Below are positions 17,132 through 26,297 of a stretch of 64,000 nt of DNA, in pieces. The stretch covers positions 39,077 to 103,076 of the forward strand of contig CAYQMG010000067.1 in NCBI GenBank assembly GCA_964418585.1, read 5' to 3'. The stretch is from JAJRTE01 sp964418585. GTDB taxonomy: Bacteria; Myxococcota_A; UBA796; JAJRTE01. A program made the translations under genes and the position numbers. Position 1 is the stretch's first letter. Every line of letters begins with the position of its first letter. Below the pieces are notes generated by a model. The model did not search any database and was not told the DNA's origin. It was given only the letters and a program-made list of their open reading frames with translations.

Positions 17132-19663
17132 TTATTCTTCTGTGATGGCGGGCCGATTCATGCGGGTGACCGAATGGATACTGAAGAGAGGCGCGCCGGG
17201 AGGTTGGTGGGCGAGGCTGCTGAGGTGATTGTCGAAGAACCAGTTGCGCTTGGGGGCGTTGTAGATGGGGCTGCCGTACTTCCAAGGCTGCCGTTGATAG
17301 ACAGAGGCGAACCCGATGACGAACGCTCCGGCGATGGAGGTGGTCTTTCCGGACCAGTTTTCGAGGAACCGGGGGAAGTTTTCGACGCCTCCTCCGTAGT
17401 GTGAGCTATCCGCGGTCTCGACGTTGCCGGAGAGGATCAGCAGGTGGTAGGTGCTGTTGGTGGCGACTCGAGAGCAGAATCCGGAGCAGGTATCGAACCA
17501 GGGGCCTTCATCGTCCTCCCAGTTGTCGGAGAGCAGAGTCAGAGCATCGGCGGCAAAGAGGATGGGAACCCAGGGGGTGGCGGACGCCGAGGAAGCGTCC
17601 GAGTTGGTGTTGGTGCTGCCCAGCACGTAGGCGGGGAGATTGGTGACGAGGGACAGGCCGTTCGGGAACGTGTCCATGTCGATGGCGGCGCCGTTGACGA
17701 ACCGGACTGCGTTGGGGCGTCCGGTGGGGGTTACCGCGTCGTTGCAGGTCGGTACGGTGAAGTAAGGTTCGAATCCGTCGTCCGGGTCGTTGTTTGAAGG
17801 AGGGCCGCTGAGGGCGATTCGCTGACTTCCCGGGACGAAGCCGAGGCTGTCGGAGCAGAGGGGGAAGGGGAGGGCGTCCTGGACCATGGAAGTGCTGTAG
17901 GAGCGCGCCTGGGTCGGGTCCGAGACCGTGCCTTGGGAGGGCCAGAGGGCGGGCAAGTCACCGGGGAATCCGTCCATGGAGCCGGCCCAGGAAAAGGCGA
18001 TGTAGACGATGCCGTTGAATGTGGCGCCACCGTCGAAATAGGAGCCGAGTTCTCCGGGCGTCGTGTCCGCCATGGCCTGGGCAAAGGCCTCGAGGTCGAA
18101 GTTGACCGGGAGGATGTGTCCCTTGTCAGGTTCGGTGTTCTGCACGCGGTAGTCGGTGAAGCCGCTGCGCGCTCCTTGCAAGTACTGGACATCGAACATG
18201 GGCACAGGCACGCCTCCCTCGAGGGTTTCACACAGCGGTTCCGAGGCGGGGCGCAGCTTCAACGCCGCGGTGCACTTGTTCTGACCGTTGCACCGGTCGC
18301 AGAAATAGCTTTTCGCATGTCCATCCACGTCCGTGTAGGTTCTCGAGTTGCTTCCCTGTGCCCAGAAACCGGGAACCACTCGAGAACCGTCCCGAAACAG
18401 GGTCCCGTAGGAGATGACCCCCCGGTGGTCCTCGAACAGGCGTTGCGAGACCGGGTCATACTCGTAGTAGGAGAATCGGTGCGGCACCGACGGCCACCCC
18501 AGCGCGTCCGCCAGGTCCGACTGGCCCACGGCAAGCACGGTGTCGCCCTCGAGTCCCCCGGGGCGGGTGGAGAACGACCCGGGATGGTCCGACCAGATCG
18601 GCTTGCCCGGCCACGTTCCATCGTTGATGTACCAGACCCCGTCGAGGATTCGAACATCGGCCTTCCAGGCAAACTTCTGGTCGCGAATGGACCCCGAGTC
18701 CTCCGGCCGCACCGGGTCGATCAGGACTCGAGTCGTGTTGGCGTTGCTGATTTTCTCCTGGCGTGCGTTGAGTCCTGCCTGGGTGTCCGGCGTCCCGGTC
18801 ACGGGCAGTCGCAAGATGGGTACCCCGTGTGCCTGGTCCTTCACGTGCCCTTGCCACATGCTGGCTGCGTAGGCGGCCCAATCCATCCCAGAACCGTCGC
18901 AGTCGGTGCACCCCGAGGAGGTGCTGCTGTCCATGAACACGTAGTCGGTGCCGTTGGACACCCAGACGCCCTTTCCTGCCGTGCGTCGACACCGGGGGTC
19001 GGAAGCCAGGATACGGCCTGAAGCGGTAACACGATCGATTCTGAACTTGTTGTTGCTCCCCAGGCAGAGGTCTCCGTTGGCGTGCACTCTGCCCGGGTTC
19101 ACCGTCATGGCCGGTCCGGGAAAGACGTCGGTGTATCCCGCGCCGAAGACAAAAAACTGGAACATGCTGATCTTGCCCAGGAGCACGTTCAGGTGGACGT
19201 CGGCCCGATACCCCCCGTCCGCGGTGCGCGCCACGATGTCCATGGCCACGGGCTTCTGGAGCGCGTTCATCCCCTCGAACGGCCCGTTGGGCACCAGGCC
19301 GTAGTAGGCGTCCCCCGCGGACTCGAGGTTGAACTGCTCCAGTTCGTACCCGGGCACCTCCGGCGGGGGGATGTTGTCCGGATTGCCCAGGTCGGCCGTG
19401 GATGGGTCAGGATTGTCGAACAGGTAGGCCTGAACTTCCTCGATGGCGATCCGGCTCATGCCGTCCGCCACGTAAAAGGTCTGCCGCCGCTTGAGCATGT
19501 CGGTGGTGCTCATGGCGCTCTTTTCGGTGCGAAGCAAGAACGTGACCGTGATGGCCGAAGCCACCAGGGCGACGACCGTAACCACGAGCAGCATGTTGCC
19601 CCGGCTGCCTCGGCTGGTCTCACGGCCTGGATGGGCCTGGACAGGTGTTTCTGTAACATGCAT
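17132..19663 (-). CDS. Very large PilX-like type IV pilus accessory protein
   Basis: An 843-residue protein whose first 60 residues match the PilX N-terminus. A short polar leader ends SRGSRGN, followed by the long hydrophobic helix MLLVVTVVALVASAITVTFL and a charged RTEKSAMSTTDMLKRRQTFY helix. Typical PilX proteins are only about 150-200 residues, so some 700 residues are extra. The extra part is rich in Gly, Asp, Ser and aromatic residues and carries Cys clusters (GCTDCDGSG, FCDRCNGQNKC) suggesting disulfides or a metal site. It is last of four co-oriented pilin-like genes, 24 bases after the PilW-like gene. The ATG follows GGGAGG. By analogy to PilX/GspK it would sit at the pilus tip and carry an adhesive head (inference). 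Confidence 0.7.
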   Translation of the reverse strand: MHVTETPVQAHPGRETSRGSRGNMLLVVTVVALVASAITVTFLLRTEKSAMSTTDMLKRRQTFYVADGMSRIAIEEVQAYLFDNPDPSTADLGNPDNIPPPEVPGYELEQFNLESAGDAYYGLVPNGPFEGMNALQKPVAMDIVARTADGGYRADVHLNVLLGKISMFQFFVFGAGYTDVFPGPAMTVNPGRVHANGDLCLGSNNKFRIDRVTASGRILASDPRCRRTAGKGVWVSNGTDYVFMDSSTSSGCTDCDGSGMDWAAYAASMWQGHVKDQAHGVPILRLPVTGTPDTQAGLNARQEKISNANTTRVLIDPVRPEDSGSIRDQKFAWKADVRILDGVWYINDGTWPGKPIWSDHPGSFSTRPGGLEGDTVLAVGQSDLADALGWPSVPHRFSYYEYDPVSQRLFEDHRGVISYGTLFRDGSRVVPGFWAQGSNSRTYTDVDGHAKSYFCDRCNGQNKCTAALKLRPASEPLCETLEGGVPVPMFDVQYLQGARSGFTDYRVQNTEPDKGHILPVNFDLEAFAQAMADTTPGELGSYFDGGATFNGIVYIAFSWAGSMDGFPGDLPALWPSQGTVSDPTQARSYSTSMVQDALPFPLCSDSLGFVPGSQRIALSGPPSNNDPDDGFEPYFTVPTCNDAVTPTGRPNAVRFVNGAAIDMDTFPNGLSLVTNLPAYVLGSTNTNSDASSASATPWVPILFAADALTLLSDNWEDDEGPWFDTCSGFCSRVATNSTYHLLILSGNVETADSSHYGGGVENFPRFLENWSGKTTSIAGAFVIGFASVYQRQPWKYGSPIYNAPKRNWFFDNHLSSLAHQPPGAPLFSIHSVTRMNRPAITEE

Positions 19664-19687
19664 GGCTCGAGCCTCCCTGTCGAACGG

Positions 19688-20686
19688 TCACCGCATGACG
19701 TCGTGGTTCCGCAGGCTGGTGGTCCCGACGAACGATCTCAGGATCCATCCCGAACGTGTTCGGAGGGGGCCATTCAGGATCTTGGCGGCACCCTGTCCAG
19801 TGCGGGTGCTGACCGGCGCGCCGACCACCACGCCCACCCGGATGAGGCGAAGTTCGTCCCGACGTGCGGACTCGAGTCCCGGGGTCTGGGGGTCCTGAAA
19901 ACGCTCCCCCGGTGCGTTGTATAGCCACTCGTCGTCGGGACCTCCCGTGTCGGTCACGTGCCAATCCCAGGGGGAAACGTCGTATCCGAGCGCTGCCTGG
20001 AGATCGAATACCCGGTCCGCCACCGTGCTGACCTCGAGCACGCCATCGTGATCCCGATCTTCCTCGAGTTTCAGTTCGCCGGTGTCCGTGTTCAGCCAGA
20101 GCGACTTGATGTTCACCACCGCCAGGGTCCCGTCCACCCAGGCGCCGTTGCTCGAGGGAGGGTGCTCCAGAGCCGCGGCCACGCCAAGGGTGAGCCGCGC
20201 CGTGCAGTTCGAGAGGGCGACTTCTTCCACCCGCCCCGTCCGCCAATGGGCCCGGTTGTCGCCCGGACCCGAGGAAAGCAGAACCTGTCGACCGGCGAAT
20301 GCATCGGACAGGCAACACCCTTCCACCTGGTCCACCTCCACCAGGTCGTCCTGCAGCCGGACAATGGCGCATTGCCACGAGGGATCTGCGAGTTCCGCCA
20401 CGGTGAGCCGGTCGCTCCCGTTCCCTTGCCAGTCGTCTTCCACACCCACCGCGGCCCATGGTCGGATACTCCCGCCCCCGGCACACATCAGCTTGTCCGT
20501 CAGGTACTCCACCAGCAATGCTGTCTCGTCCCCCGCCAGGGACCCCACCTCCAGCCCGGCCAGAGAACCGCTCAGGTACAGAAGCACCTTCATGGCCATC
20601 GTGAGCACGATGCTGGAGATGGCCAGGGACATCAGCAACTCGGTCAACGTGAACCCGGACGACGTTTCCTGTTTCCCTCTGCTCAT
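19688..20686 (-). CDS. PilW-like minor pilin / prepilin
   Basis: A 332-residue prepilin. The type III signal is exact: a short basic leader MSRGKQETSSG, then FTLTELLMSLAISSIVLTM, with cleavage expected between Gly and Phe and Glu at mature position 5. The remainder is long and beta-rich, as in PilW/GspJ. The start is the ATG at 20686; the open frame runs 66 bases further up but the PilV-like stop lies at 20698, giving an 11-base gap. It would be processed by a PilD-type peptidase not found in this window. Confidence 0.82.
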   Translation of the reverse strand: MSRGKQETSSGFTLTELLMSLAISSIVLTMAMKVLLYLSGSLAGLEVGSLAGDETALLVEYLTDKLMCAGGGSIRPWAAVGVEDDWQGNGSDRLTVAELADPSWQCAIVRLQDDLVEVDQVEGCCLSDAFAGRQVLLSSGPGDNRAHWRTGRVEEVALSNCTARLTLGVAAALEHPPSSNGAWVDGTLAVVNIKSLWLNTDTGELKLEEDRDHDGVLEVSTVADRVFDLQAALGYDVSPWDWHVTDTGGPDDEWLYNAPGERFQDPQTPGLESARRDELRLIRVGVVVGAPVSTRTGQGAAKILNGPLRTRSGWILRSFVGTTSLRNHDVMR

Positions 20687-20697
20687 GGAAGCCAGCC

Positions 20698-21144
20698 TCA
20701 GTTTCTGAAGGTGAACCACCCTATCTGCCGCGGAGTGCCCGATTCCTCCCACGATACGGTGAGGTCGATCCGCCGGATGTTGGCCACGGTTTCGTGCGGG
20801 GAAATCGACCAGCGGGCCGAGAAAAAGGCCTCGGTCGCCTGCTCTGTTCGCCGGCCGCTCCGATCGAACAGGGCCGTGTGGCTCGAATCCACTTCCAACG
20901 CAGGGTCAGAGGCATCCATGATGAGCAGTTGCTCGGTCAGTTCCTCCGCTATCGCGATGGCCTGTGCCCGGTTTCGTGTGTGCCGGAAAGCGTACTGGGC
21001 GCTGTTGACCACGCTGGTGAAGGACGCCATCACGATACCGAGGATGACCACACTCATCAGCACCTCCGGCAAGGTCAACCCGGCCGACCCTCGAGCACGC
21101 CTCAGTCTCGGTGGGAACCCACCTCGTGAACCACCCTGCATCAT
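20698..21144 (-). CDS. PilV-like minor pilin / prepilin
   Basis: A 148-residue prepilin. A basic leader rich in Arg and Gly ends SAG, followed by LTLPEVLMSVVILGIVMAS, with the conserved Glu at mature position 5. The first mature residue is Leu rather than Phe. The rest is a short beta-rich head. Its ATG at 21144 overlaps the stop of the upstream GspH/FimT-like gene as ATGA, so translation is probably coupled. Equivalent to PilV/GspI in the usual minor-pilin order. Confidence 0.8.
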   Translation of the reverse strand: MMQGGSRGGFPPRLRRARGSAGLTLPEVLMSVVILGIVMASFTSVVNSAQYAFRHTRNRAQAIAIAEELTEQLLIMDASDPALEVDSSHTALFDRSGRRTEQATEAFFSARWSISPHETVANIRRIDLTVSWEESGTPRQIGWFTFRN

Positions 21145-21584
21145 CCCCTCCGAACCGTGCCGATGGCCGGGTAGACGCGAAACCGGTGCACTTGCCGCCT
21201 GGTGGTCACCACCACCACCTCCACCGGTCCGGGTTCGTTCGTCCCCCCTCGAGGATTGAAGGTCAACGTCCCGGTCGGTGTGTCGATGGCAACCTGGGCG
21301 ATGGTGGGTCCCAGCACGAAGCTGGTGACTGCAGCATCTCCCGCTCGAGCCACCATGGCCGAGCCGGTCACGCTGAGGGTGACGTCCCTGGCCAGATTCC
21401 GCGCCAGCGAACGGGTCTCGAGGAGGTGCTCCTGGATGTCCCGAACGTCGCGCGTTTCTCGAGTCGACGTCAGCACACCCTGAAGGCTCGACAGGCCCAT
21501 GCCCGCCACAACCGCCAGCAGGCCCAGGGTCAGCGTCAGCTCGATCAACGTGACGCCGCTCGATCGTCCTTTGCCCACGGCCAT
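21141..21584 (-). CDS. GspH/FimT-like pseudopilin
   Basis: A 147-residue prepilin. The leader is MAVGKGRSSG, then VTLIELTLTLGLLAVVAGM, with Glu at mature position 5. The C-terminal part shows the FimT/GspH pattern of strands ending GTLTFNPRGGTNEPGP and a final RFRVYPAIGTVRRG, close to the typical GspH end. The start at 21584 is preceded by GGGGGAG; an earlier in-frame start lacks the prepilin leader spacing. It is first of four minor-pilin genes, giving the order FimT, PilV, PilW, PilX found in type IVa pilus priming complexes. Confidence 0.82.
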   Translation of the reverse strand: MAVGKGRSSGVTLIELTLTLGLLAVVAGMGLSSLQGVLTSTRETRDVRDIQEHLLETRSLARNLARDVTLSVTGSAMVARAGDAAVTSFVLGPTIAQVAIDTPTGTLTFNPRGGTNEPGPVEVVVVTTRRQVHRFRVYPAIGTVRRG

Positions 21585-22002
21585 CGCGTTTTCTCCCCCA
21601 TTGCCCGGTGCCGTGTGCCCCTTCGTTGCTTCCATCCCACCCGGGGCGCGCGCACGGGTCGGCCCGGCCGGCCGCCACAACGAAGGCCTTCACTCAGGCA
21701 CCAGGAATCTTTTCAGAAGCTCAACAGGTAATTTCGCCGGCGTCAGGCCCGGTACACCGGCGTCCAGGGCTGCAAGAACGGGGAAATCGAACGGGAGACA
21801 TCGCAGCCGGCATGAGTAGGAGCCGGCACCCGGAACCGCCATCGCAGGTCGCGCGCGCATCCACCACTGCAGGAGGCAGTCGCCTGCCCTACTGGAAGTC
21901 GGATCAACCAGGAGAAAACTGAAGGGATACTGCGGAGTGTTCACACCGCCAGGCTCGAGGCTCGAAAGTCCGGCGCCAAGAAACGCTCCCGGGGGGCGCT
22001 GG
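21585..22002. other. 418-base gap between engB and the minor-pilin cluster
   Basis: No supported gene. A short minus-strand open frame of 84 codons (21690-21944) lacks a ribosome site and family resemblance. GGCAG and CTGCC (21875-21888) can pair with a four-base loop but without a T run, so any terminator after engB is weak. I could not place a good promoter for the pilin genes here. Confidence 0.35.
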
Positions 22003-22662
22003 TCACGTCCCAGAATCTTCCTTCCTGCGTCGGTTCTCCTCCTGCCTGCGAATCCGAACCTGCTTCATGCGCGCTGCACCCGCCTCCATCACCTTGCGAA
22101 TGGCCTCCCACAGTTCCTGTCGCCCCGCCCGGGTCACGGCTGAGAAGCGGATGATCTGCGACGATCCCACCCCCAGCCCTTTGGCCAATCGACTCACCTG
22201 CCGATCCACCTTCTGGCGCGACAGCTTGTCCACCTTGGTGGCCACCACCAGCACGGGAATGTCGTGGGCATCCAGGAACGCCTTCAGTTGTTGATCCGAT
22301 TCCATCGGATCTCGGCGAACGTCCACAATCAGCACCACCGCCTGAAGGGCCGGACGATCGAGCAGGTAGGATTCCACCAGACGCTTCCAGGACGCCTTGA
22401 CCGCCTTCGGCACGCGTGCGAACCCGTATCCAGGCAGGTCGACGAACATCCAATCTCGATTTACAAGAAAGAAGTTGATACTCTGGGTGCGCCCCGGCGT
22501 CGAGCTGACTCGAGCAAGTTGGCGTTGCCCGGTCAGGCTGTTGATGAGCGAGGACTTGCCCACGTTCGAGCGGCCGGCAAAAGCGATCTCGGGCAGGTCC
22601 AGGTCGGGGAACTGCTCGGGCTTGATGGCAGCCCGGAGGAACTTGGTGCGAAGCGTGTGCAT
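22003..22662 (-). CDS. engB: Ribosome biogenesis GTPase EngB/YsxC/YihA
   Basis: A 219-residue TRAFAC GTPase needed for 50S ribosome assembly. The G1 loop is GRSNVGKSS, the switch I Thr lies in STPGRTQS, G3 is DLPGYG, and G4 is TKVD. The family insert RVPKAVKASWKRLVESYL follows G3. The C-terminus has an extra Arg/Lys-rich tail. The ATG at 22662 has no Shine-Dalgarno sequence. A TTGACA/TAATCA promoter pair lies just upstream, with the expected RNA start on the ATG itself, so the mRNA may be leaderless. The predicted TMTC-like gene lies 71 bases upstream on the same strand. Confidence 0.94.
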   Translation of the reverse strand: MHTLRTKFLRAAIKPEQFPDLDLPEIAFAGRSNVGKSSLINSLTGQRQLARVSSTPGRTQSINFFLVNRDWMFVDLPGYGFARVPKAVKASWKRLVESYLLDRPALQAVVLIVDVRRDPMESDQQLKAFLDAHDIPVLVVATKVDKLSRQKVDRQVSRLAKGLGVGSSQIIRFSAVTRAGRQELWEAIRKVMEAGAARMKQVRIRRQEENRRRKEDSGT

Positions 22663-22668
22663 GGGGTT

Positions 22669-22697
22669 TGATTACGAATTCCCGAAGCAGGTGTCAA
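22669..22697 (-). promoter_or_regulatory. Candidate leaderless promoter for engB
   Basis: On the minus strand a perfect TTGACA (22697-22692) is followed by 17 bases and TAATCA (22674-22669). The -10 match is weak (first T and A), but the -35 is exact. The six bases between the -10 and the ATG place the transcript start on the start codon. Confidence 0.4.
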
Positions 22698-22733
22698 GTG
22701 CCAACGTTCAGGCGATGGCCGGCGCTGTCGGGC

Positions 22734-24386
22734 CTACTGGGTGGCTGAGGGAGGTTCGGCGCCGGGGATGTCCTCTGTCCGGTCCCGGGTGGTGGAAGGG
22801 GTCACGAATTCGAGGAGGGCGGTGCGGGCGGGTTCCGGAGGCGACTGGCGCAGGAGTTGCACTGCGAGCGTCTGGGCGGTATCGTGGCGGCCGTCTTCCT
22901 GCAGGAGTCGGGCCAGGTGGATTCCGATGTCGTAGTAGGTTGAGGTCCCGCCCCCCAGTCCTTCCTGGAGGGCTCGAGACCAGACCTGTTGGGCACCTTT
23001 CCGGTCTCCGTCGTGGAGGCGGGCGAGTCCCAGGTTCTTGGCGGTGAGCGGGTGCCGGAGGCCGTGCCGGGCCACCTCGGATTCCCAGAGTGTGCGGTCG
23101 GAAGCCCAGTCTGGTATTCTTCGTGACGTGGTCACGGCACTGGCCACCACCAGGGTTGCGAGGAGTGCGGTGTAGAGCCGTTGAACCGGGCGGGCGGCCG
23201 GGATGGCTCGATGGGTGGCGGAGGCTGCGTCCTGGTGGAGCAAACCGGCGATTGCGACCGCCACGCCAGCCAGGGGCACGTACCAGAACCGGTCGGCCAC
23301 GGGAGACGGTGCGGAGAGTGGGATCAGGTTGAGCACCGGGGCCAGGCCAAGGGTGATCCAGGCGAGGCCGAAGGCGACTGTGGGTCGTTGATTCCAGGTT
23401 CGGGCCACGAGTGTGGGAAGGGCGAGGAGGCAGAGGACGCCGGCCCAGAACAGCAGGGAGGTGGGAGGTGCCAGTGCGCGCGTGGCCGGGAGAGCCGATG
23501 GGTTCCACGGCCACAGAAGCAAGAAGAGGTAGTGACCCGCCGAGGTTGCGGCTCTGAGGAGGGGCAGCCAGAATGGGTCGGCAGCGCCCGGAACAGACAC
23601 CGCGTCCGGTCCCAGGGAGACGACGCGCACCGCGAATCCAACTGCTGCCGCCCCCACGATGGGGCACCATCGCCCCAGGCCGCCTCGAGCCTTTTCTGAC
23701 GCTCGACCCGGAGCTTCCGGGGCGTCCAGTCCCTTGGCCTCTGCGGCCCGGGAGGGAGCGCTCGACCCGGGAAGCAGGGCCTGGAGGGCCAGGAGGGGCA
23801 GGAATATCCACCCCACCTCCTTGGACCCGATGGAAAGGAGCAGAAGTCCGCCTGCGGCCATGGCCCATCGATCGCAACGCCGGGCCCGGGCATGGACCGT
23901 GAGAGCCGCAAGCCCGAACAGGCAGGCCAGAAGATCCGTGCGACCGGAAATCCAGGCCACCGGCTCTACCTGGAGAGGCAGGAGGGCGAACAGAAGTGCG
24001 GCGAGTGCGGCGGTACAGGTGGCTCCGGCCCGCTCGATGAGCAGCCGAAGCAGGAGCCAGACGTTGAACAGGTGACAGAGCAGGTTGAACAGATGGAACC
24101 AGACGGGACTGTTTCCGTGGACGGCCTGTTGGAGCTGGAGCGAGAGTGCGGTCACGGGCCGCGCATACCGGACCACCGCCTCGGTCAAGGTCAGTTCAGC
24201 CCAGTAGGGGGAAAGGAGAGATCGAAAATCCAGCCCCGTACCGGCTCGAGTCGCCTCGGACAGGAGCAGGTGGTCGTCCCAGACGAATCCGAGGCGCAAG
24301 GCAGGCCAGAAGACCAGCCCCGTGACTCCCAGAACGAGAGCTGTCGTGCCTCCCCGTTCCCACAGGTCACGATGGCTCGGCTGCAT
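22734..24386 (-). CDS. TMTC-like multi-pass membrane protein with C-terminal TPRs
   Basis: A 550-residue membrane protein. The first loop after the opening helix reads LRLGFVWDDHLLLS, the acidic-pair motif typical of GT-C mannosyltransferase-like proteins and of TMTC proteins (a WDD motif). A conserved region HLFNLLCHLFNVWLLLRLL and the later LPLQVEPVAWISGRTDLLA are also characteristic of TMTC/DUF1736. About ten hydrophobic segments run from 15 to 420. The C-terminal 110 residues look like tetratricopeptide repeats (HPLTAKNLGLARLHDGDRKGAQQ). Eukaryotic TMTCs O-mannosylate cadherins; bacterial members are mostly uncharacterised. It could be a protein or lipid glycosyltransferase that uses a lipid-linked sugar. 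Confidence 0.75.
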   Translation of the reverse strand: MQPSHRDLWERGGTTALVLGVTGLVFWPALRLGFVWDDHLLLSEATRAGTGLDFRSLLSPYWAELTLTEAVVRYARPVTALSLQLQQAVHGNSPVWFHLFNLLCHLFNVWLLLRLLIERAGATCTAALAALLFALLPLQVEPVAWISGRTDLLACLFGLAALTVHARARRCDRWAMAAGGLLLLSIGSKEVGWIFLPLLALQALLPGSSAPSRAAEAKGLDAPEAPGRASEKARGGLGRWCPIVGAAAVGFAVRVVSLGPDAVSVPGAADPFWLPLLRAATSAGHYLFLLLWPWNPSALPATRALAPPTSLLFWAGVLCLLALPTLVARTWNQRPTVAFGLAWITLGLAPVLNLIPLSAPSPVADRFWYVPLAGVAVAIAGLLHQDAASATHRAIPAARPVQRLYTALLATLVVASAVTTSRRIPDWASDRTLWESEVARHGLRHPLTAKNLGLARLHDGDRKGAQQVWSRALQEGLGGGTSTYYDIGIHLARLLQEDGRHDTAQTLAVQLLRQSPPEPARTALLEFVTPSTTRDRTEDIPGAEPPSATQ

Positions 24387-24439
24387 TCCCGGTCACCACG
24401 ATTTTTCGAGAACAAGGGGCCTGGACCGTCGCCAGGTTG

Positions 24440-25546
24440 CTACGCCTCTTTCTCGGTTTCGTCCTCGCCCAGTTCCCAGGGCGTCCGGACCTTGTCCGTG
24501 CTGTTGGTGGCCACCAGGCCGGCTCGAATGAGCTGGTAGTCGGTCTTTTCCACCTTCTCGCCCCCGCGCATGATCCGCACGAGTTGCTCATCCGCACGGT
24601 TCAACTGAAACCATAGCGCAGACAGCAGTGCCTCCCGCCAGCGGCGTCCCGCCCGGCCGCGCAAGCGAATGTGGGAACGACCGTCCATTTCGTAGACCCA
24701 CGAGGCCGTGTCTGGCGCCGAGGCGCAGGTTGCGTTGCGACGCTCTCGAAGCAGCAAGGACCCGGTGCCGAACAAGGAGCCCGGAAACAGGTCCGCCAGC
24801 GGCTCGGCCTTGCCAACCCCCACGCTCCGCGTGACCTGGATACACCCATCCGCCACCACGAAAACACTGTCCCCGGCTTCTCCTTCCTGGAAAATCGGCT
24901 CCCCAGGCTCCAGATGTTTCGGGACCATCGACTCCCCAATGGCCCGAAGCACGTCGTCCTTCTCGGCGTAGAATACTGGGCACGCCCGCAGGCTCAGGAT
25001 CACCGAAGGTGGCTTGTCCAGAAACGGCTTCCGTAACTTCTTGAAAAACCTCGCCAGCGGTGCGGCCCCCCCTTTTTGGGACTTGGTCGGAACACCTTCA
25101 GCCAGCCGCGCAATGCGAAGATCCGTCTCCTTCACACGGAGCGCTGCTTGATGAAGTGCAGCCTCGAGCAGACGATCGTACACCTCCGTGTGTTTCACAC
25201 GAAGTTCCATGAGCTGGGGCCTCGGCAGGAGGGCCACCGAGGTGTCACATGTCGTCGACACGGTCGCGGTCCGACGGTCGCGGAAAAACGCGGCCGATTC
25301 CCCCACCAGCTCTCCCGCACGAATCCGCCCGACTTCCTCCCCCGCAATATGGGCGCTCAGTTCCCCCTTCAATACCACCGCCAGGGCCTTCGCCAGTTCC
25401 CCATGCCACCACAGGGCCGTGTCCGGCTCATAGTCCCTCAGCGTCCACAGATGGGCGCAACGCTCGAGTTCTGGGAAAGGAACCTCCTTGAATACGGCCG
25501 TGCTGCCCAGAAGTCGGGCCACGGTACTCCTCTGTTGCGCCTCCAT
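24440..25546 (-). CDS. Protein with two cyclic-nucleotide-binding-like domains
   Basis: A 368-residue soluble protein with two cNMP-type beta-barrels. The first (about 15-130) has the pattern ALVVLKGELSAHIAG.VGRIRAGELVGESAAFFRDRRTATV, interrupted here by one residue change. The second (about 205-315) has EPGEPIFQEGEAGDSVFVVADG and LFPGSLFGTGSLLLRERRNATC. In the classic pocket, FGE and R-A contact the phosphate; the first domain keeps GES and RTATV, the second has FGTG, so the second pocket may not bind cNMP. No helix-turn-helix or enzyme domain follows. The start is the ATG at 25546, nine bases after GGAGG; an ATG six bases earlier would be too close to the site. Confidence 0.72.
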   Translation of the reverse strand: MEAQQRSTVARLLGSTAVFKEVPFPELERCAHLWTLRDYEPDTALWWHGELAKALAVVLKGELSAHIAGEEVGRIRAGELVGESAAFFRDRRTATVSTTCDTSVALLPRPQLMELRVKHTEVYDRLLEAALHQAALRVKETDLRIARLAEGVPTKSQKGGAAPLARFFKKLRKPFLDKPPSVILSLRACPVFYAEKDDVLRAIGESMVPKHLEPGEPIFQEGEAGDSVFVVADGCIQVTRSVGVGKAEPLADLFPGSLFGTGSLLLRERRNATCASAPDTASWVYEMDGRSHIRLRGRAGRRWREALLSALWFQLNRADEQLVRIMRGGEKVEKTDYQLIRAGLVATNSTDKVRTPWELGEDETEKEA

Positions 25547-25713
25547 CGACATCCACCTCCCTCTTCACCTCGTCACAGCTCCATCGCTCACGCACCGCCT
25601 TCCCGGTGGCCGTCCCCTCACACCCTCGCGGACACACAAGGATGTCGGCTGGATCCTCGAACCGAACAGCGCAAACTCGAAATCGTCCCGGCAACGCCCC
25701 CGCCACACGGGGC

Positions 25714-26091
25714 CTACTTGCTTCGGCTCCCGCTGAACGGTCCCAGAACTCGGCCCAGCGCCCCAAGGACCAGGGAGAGACCTGTCACCGCATCTCGAAT
25801 CCTCGAGGTGGTTTCCGACACGTTCCGCAGCGTTTCTTCCACCGCCGATTCCGACTTCTTGACCTGCTTCCGCAGGTCCTTCCCCATCGACTTGAACTCC
25901 AGTAGGAGGTCCTGGCTCCGGATGATGGTCGGCATGAGTTGACCCTTCAGGTCCTCCACCTTCTGCTCCATCCGTTTCACCGATCCGCGGATACTCCAGG
26001 CGACGCCCAGCGCCGCGATGGCTCCAAAGAACAGGAAAATCGTCCACACAACGAAGCAGCCCGCCATGATCATCATCGGGTCCACCTTCAT
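25714..26091 (-). CDS. Small membrane protein, DUF948-like
   Basis: A 125-residue protein with one N-terminal membrane helix (MIMAGCFVVWTIFLFFGAIAALG written in parts: MIMAGCFVVW then TIFLFFGAIAALG), followed by a coiled-coil region of heptad-like charged residues (KRMEQKVEDLKGQLMPTI, then MGKDLRKQVKKSESAVEE) and a hydrophobic stretch near the end. This is the layout of DUF948-type stress or general membrane proteins. The start at 26091 has AGAGGA upstream. It is 167 bases ahead of the cNMP-domain gene on the same strand and diverges from nth. No role can be assigned. Confidence 0.55.
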   Translation of the reverse strand: MKVDPMMIMAGCFVVWTIFLFFGAIAALGVAWSIRGSVKRMEQKVEDLKGQLMPTIIRSQDLLLEFKSMGKDLRKQVKKSESAVEETLRNVSETTSRIRDAVTGLSLVLGALGRVLGPFSGSRSK

Positions 26092-26297
26092 GCATCCTCT
26101 CCGTTGGCTATGTGTTGAACCTCCTCCCAGCAGGATCCCCCTCAAGTTATTCCGAGTCCGGGCCCCTGGCAAGCCTAAAAAGAAGCGGAAGCCCAATCGC
26201 CTGGAAATTTGTGTCGAGAGGCCCCGGCCGGGATGGTATGTTTCGTCGGTTTGCCGCGGGGAGGGGCGATCGGGCGAAAGGGAACGAGAGGAATACC

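Noticed and set aside
17767..17777. GGTTCGAATCC, a perfect tRNA T-arm-like string
   Set aside because: Sits within the PilX-like gene in frame with its coding, and no acceptor stem or anticodon arm could be drawn around it.
21690..21944. Possible 84-residue minus-strand gene in the engB-pilin gap
   Set aside because: Starts with GTG without a ribosome site, has no family resemblance and no hydrophobic or domain pattern beyond composition.
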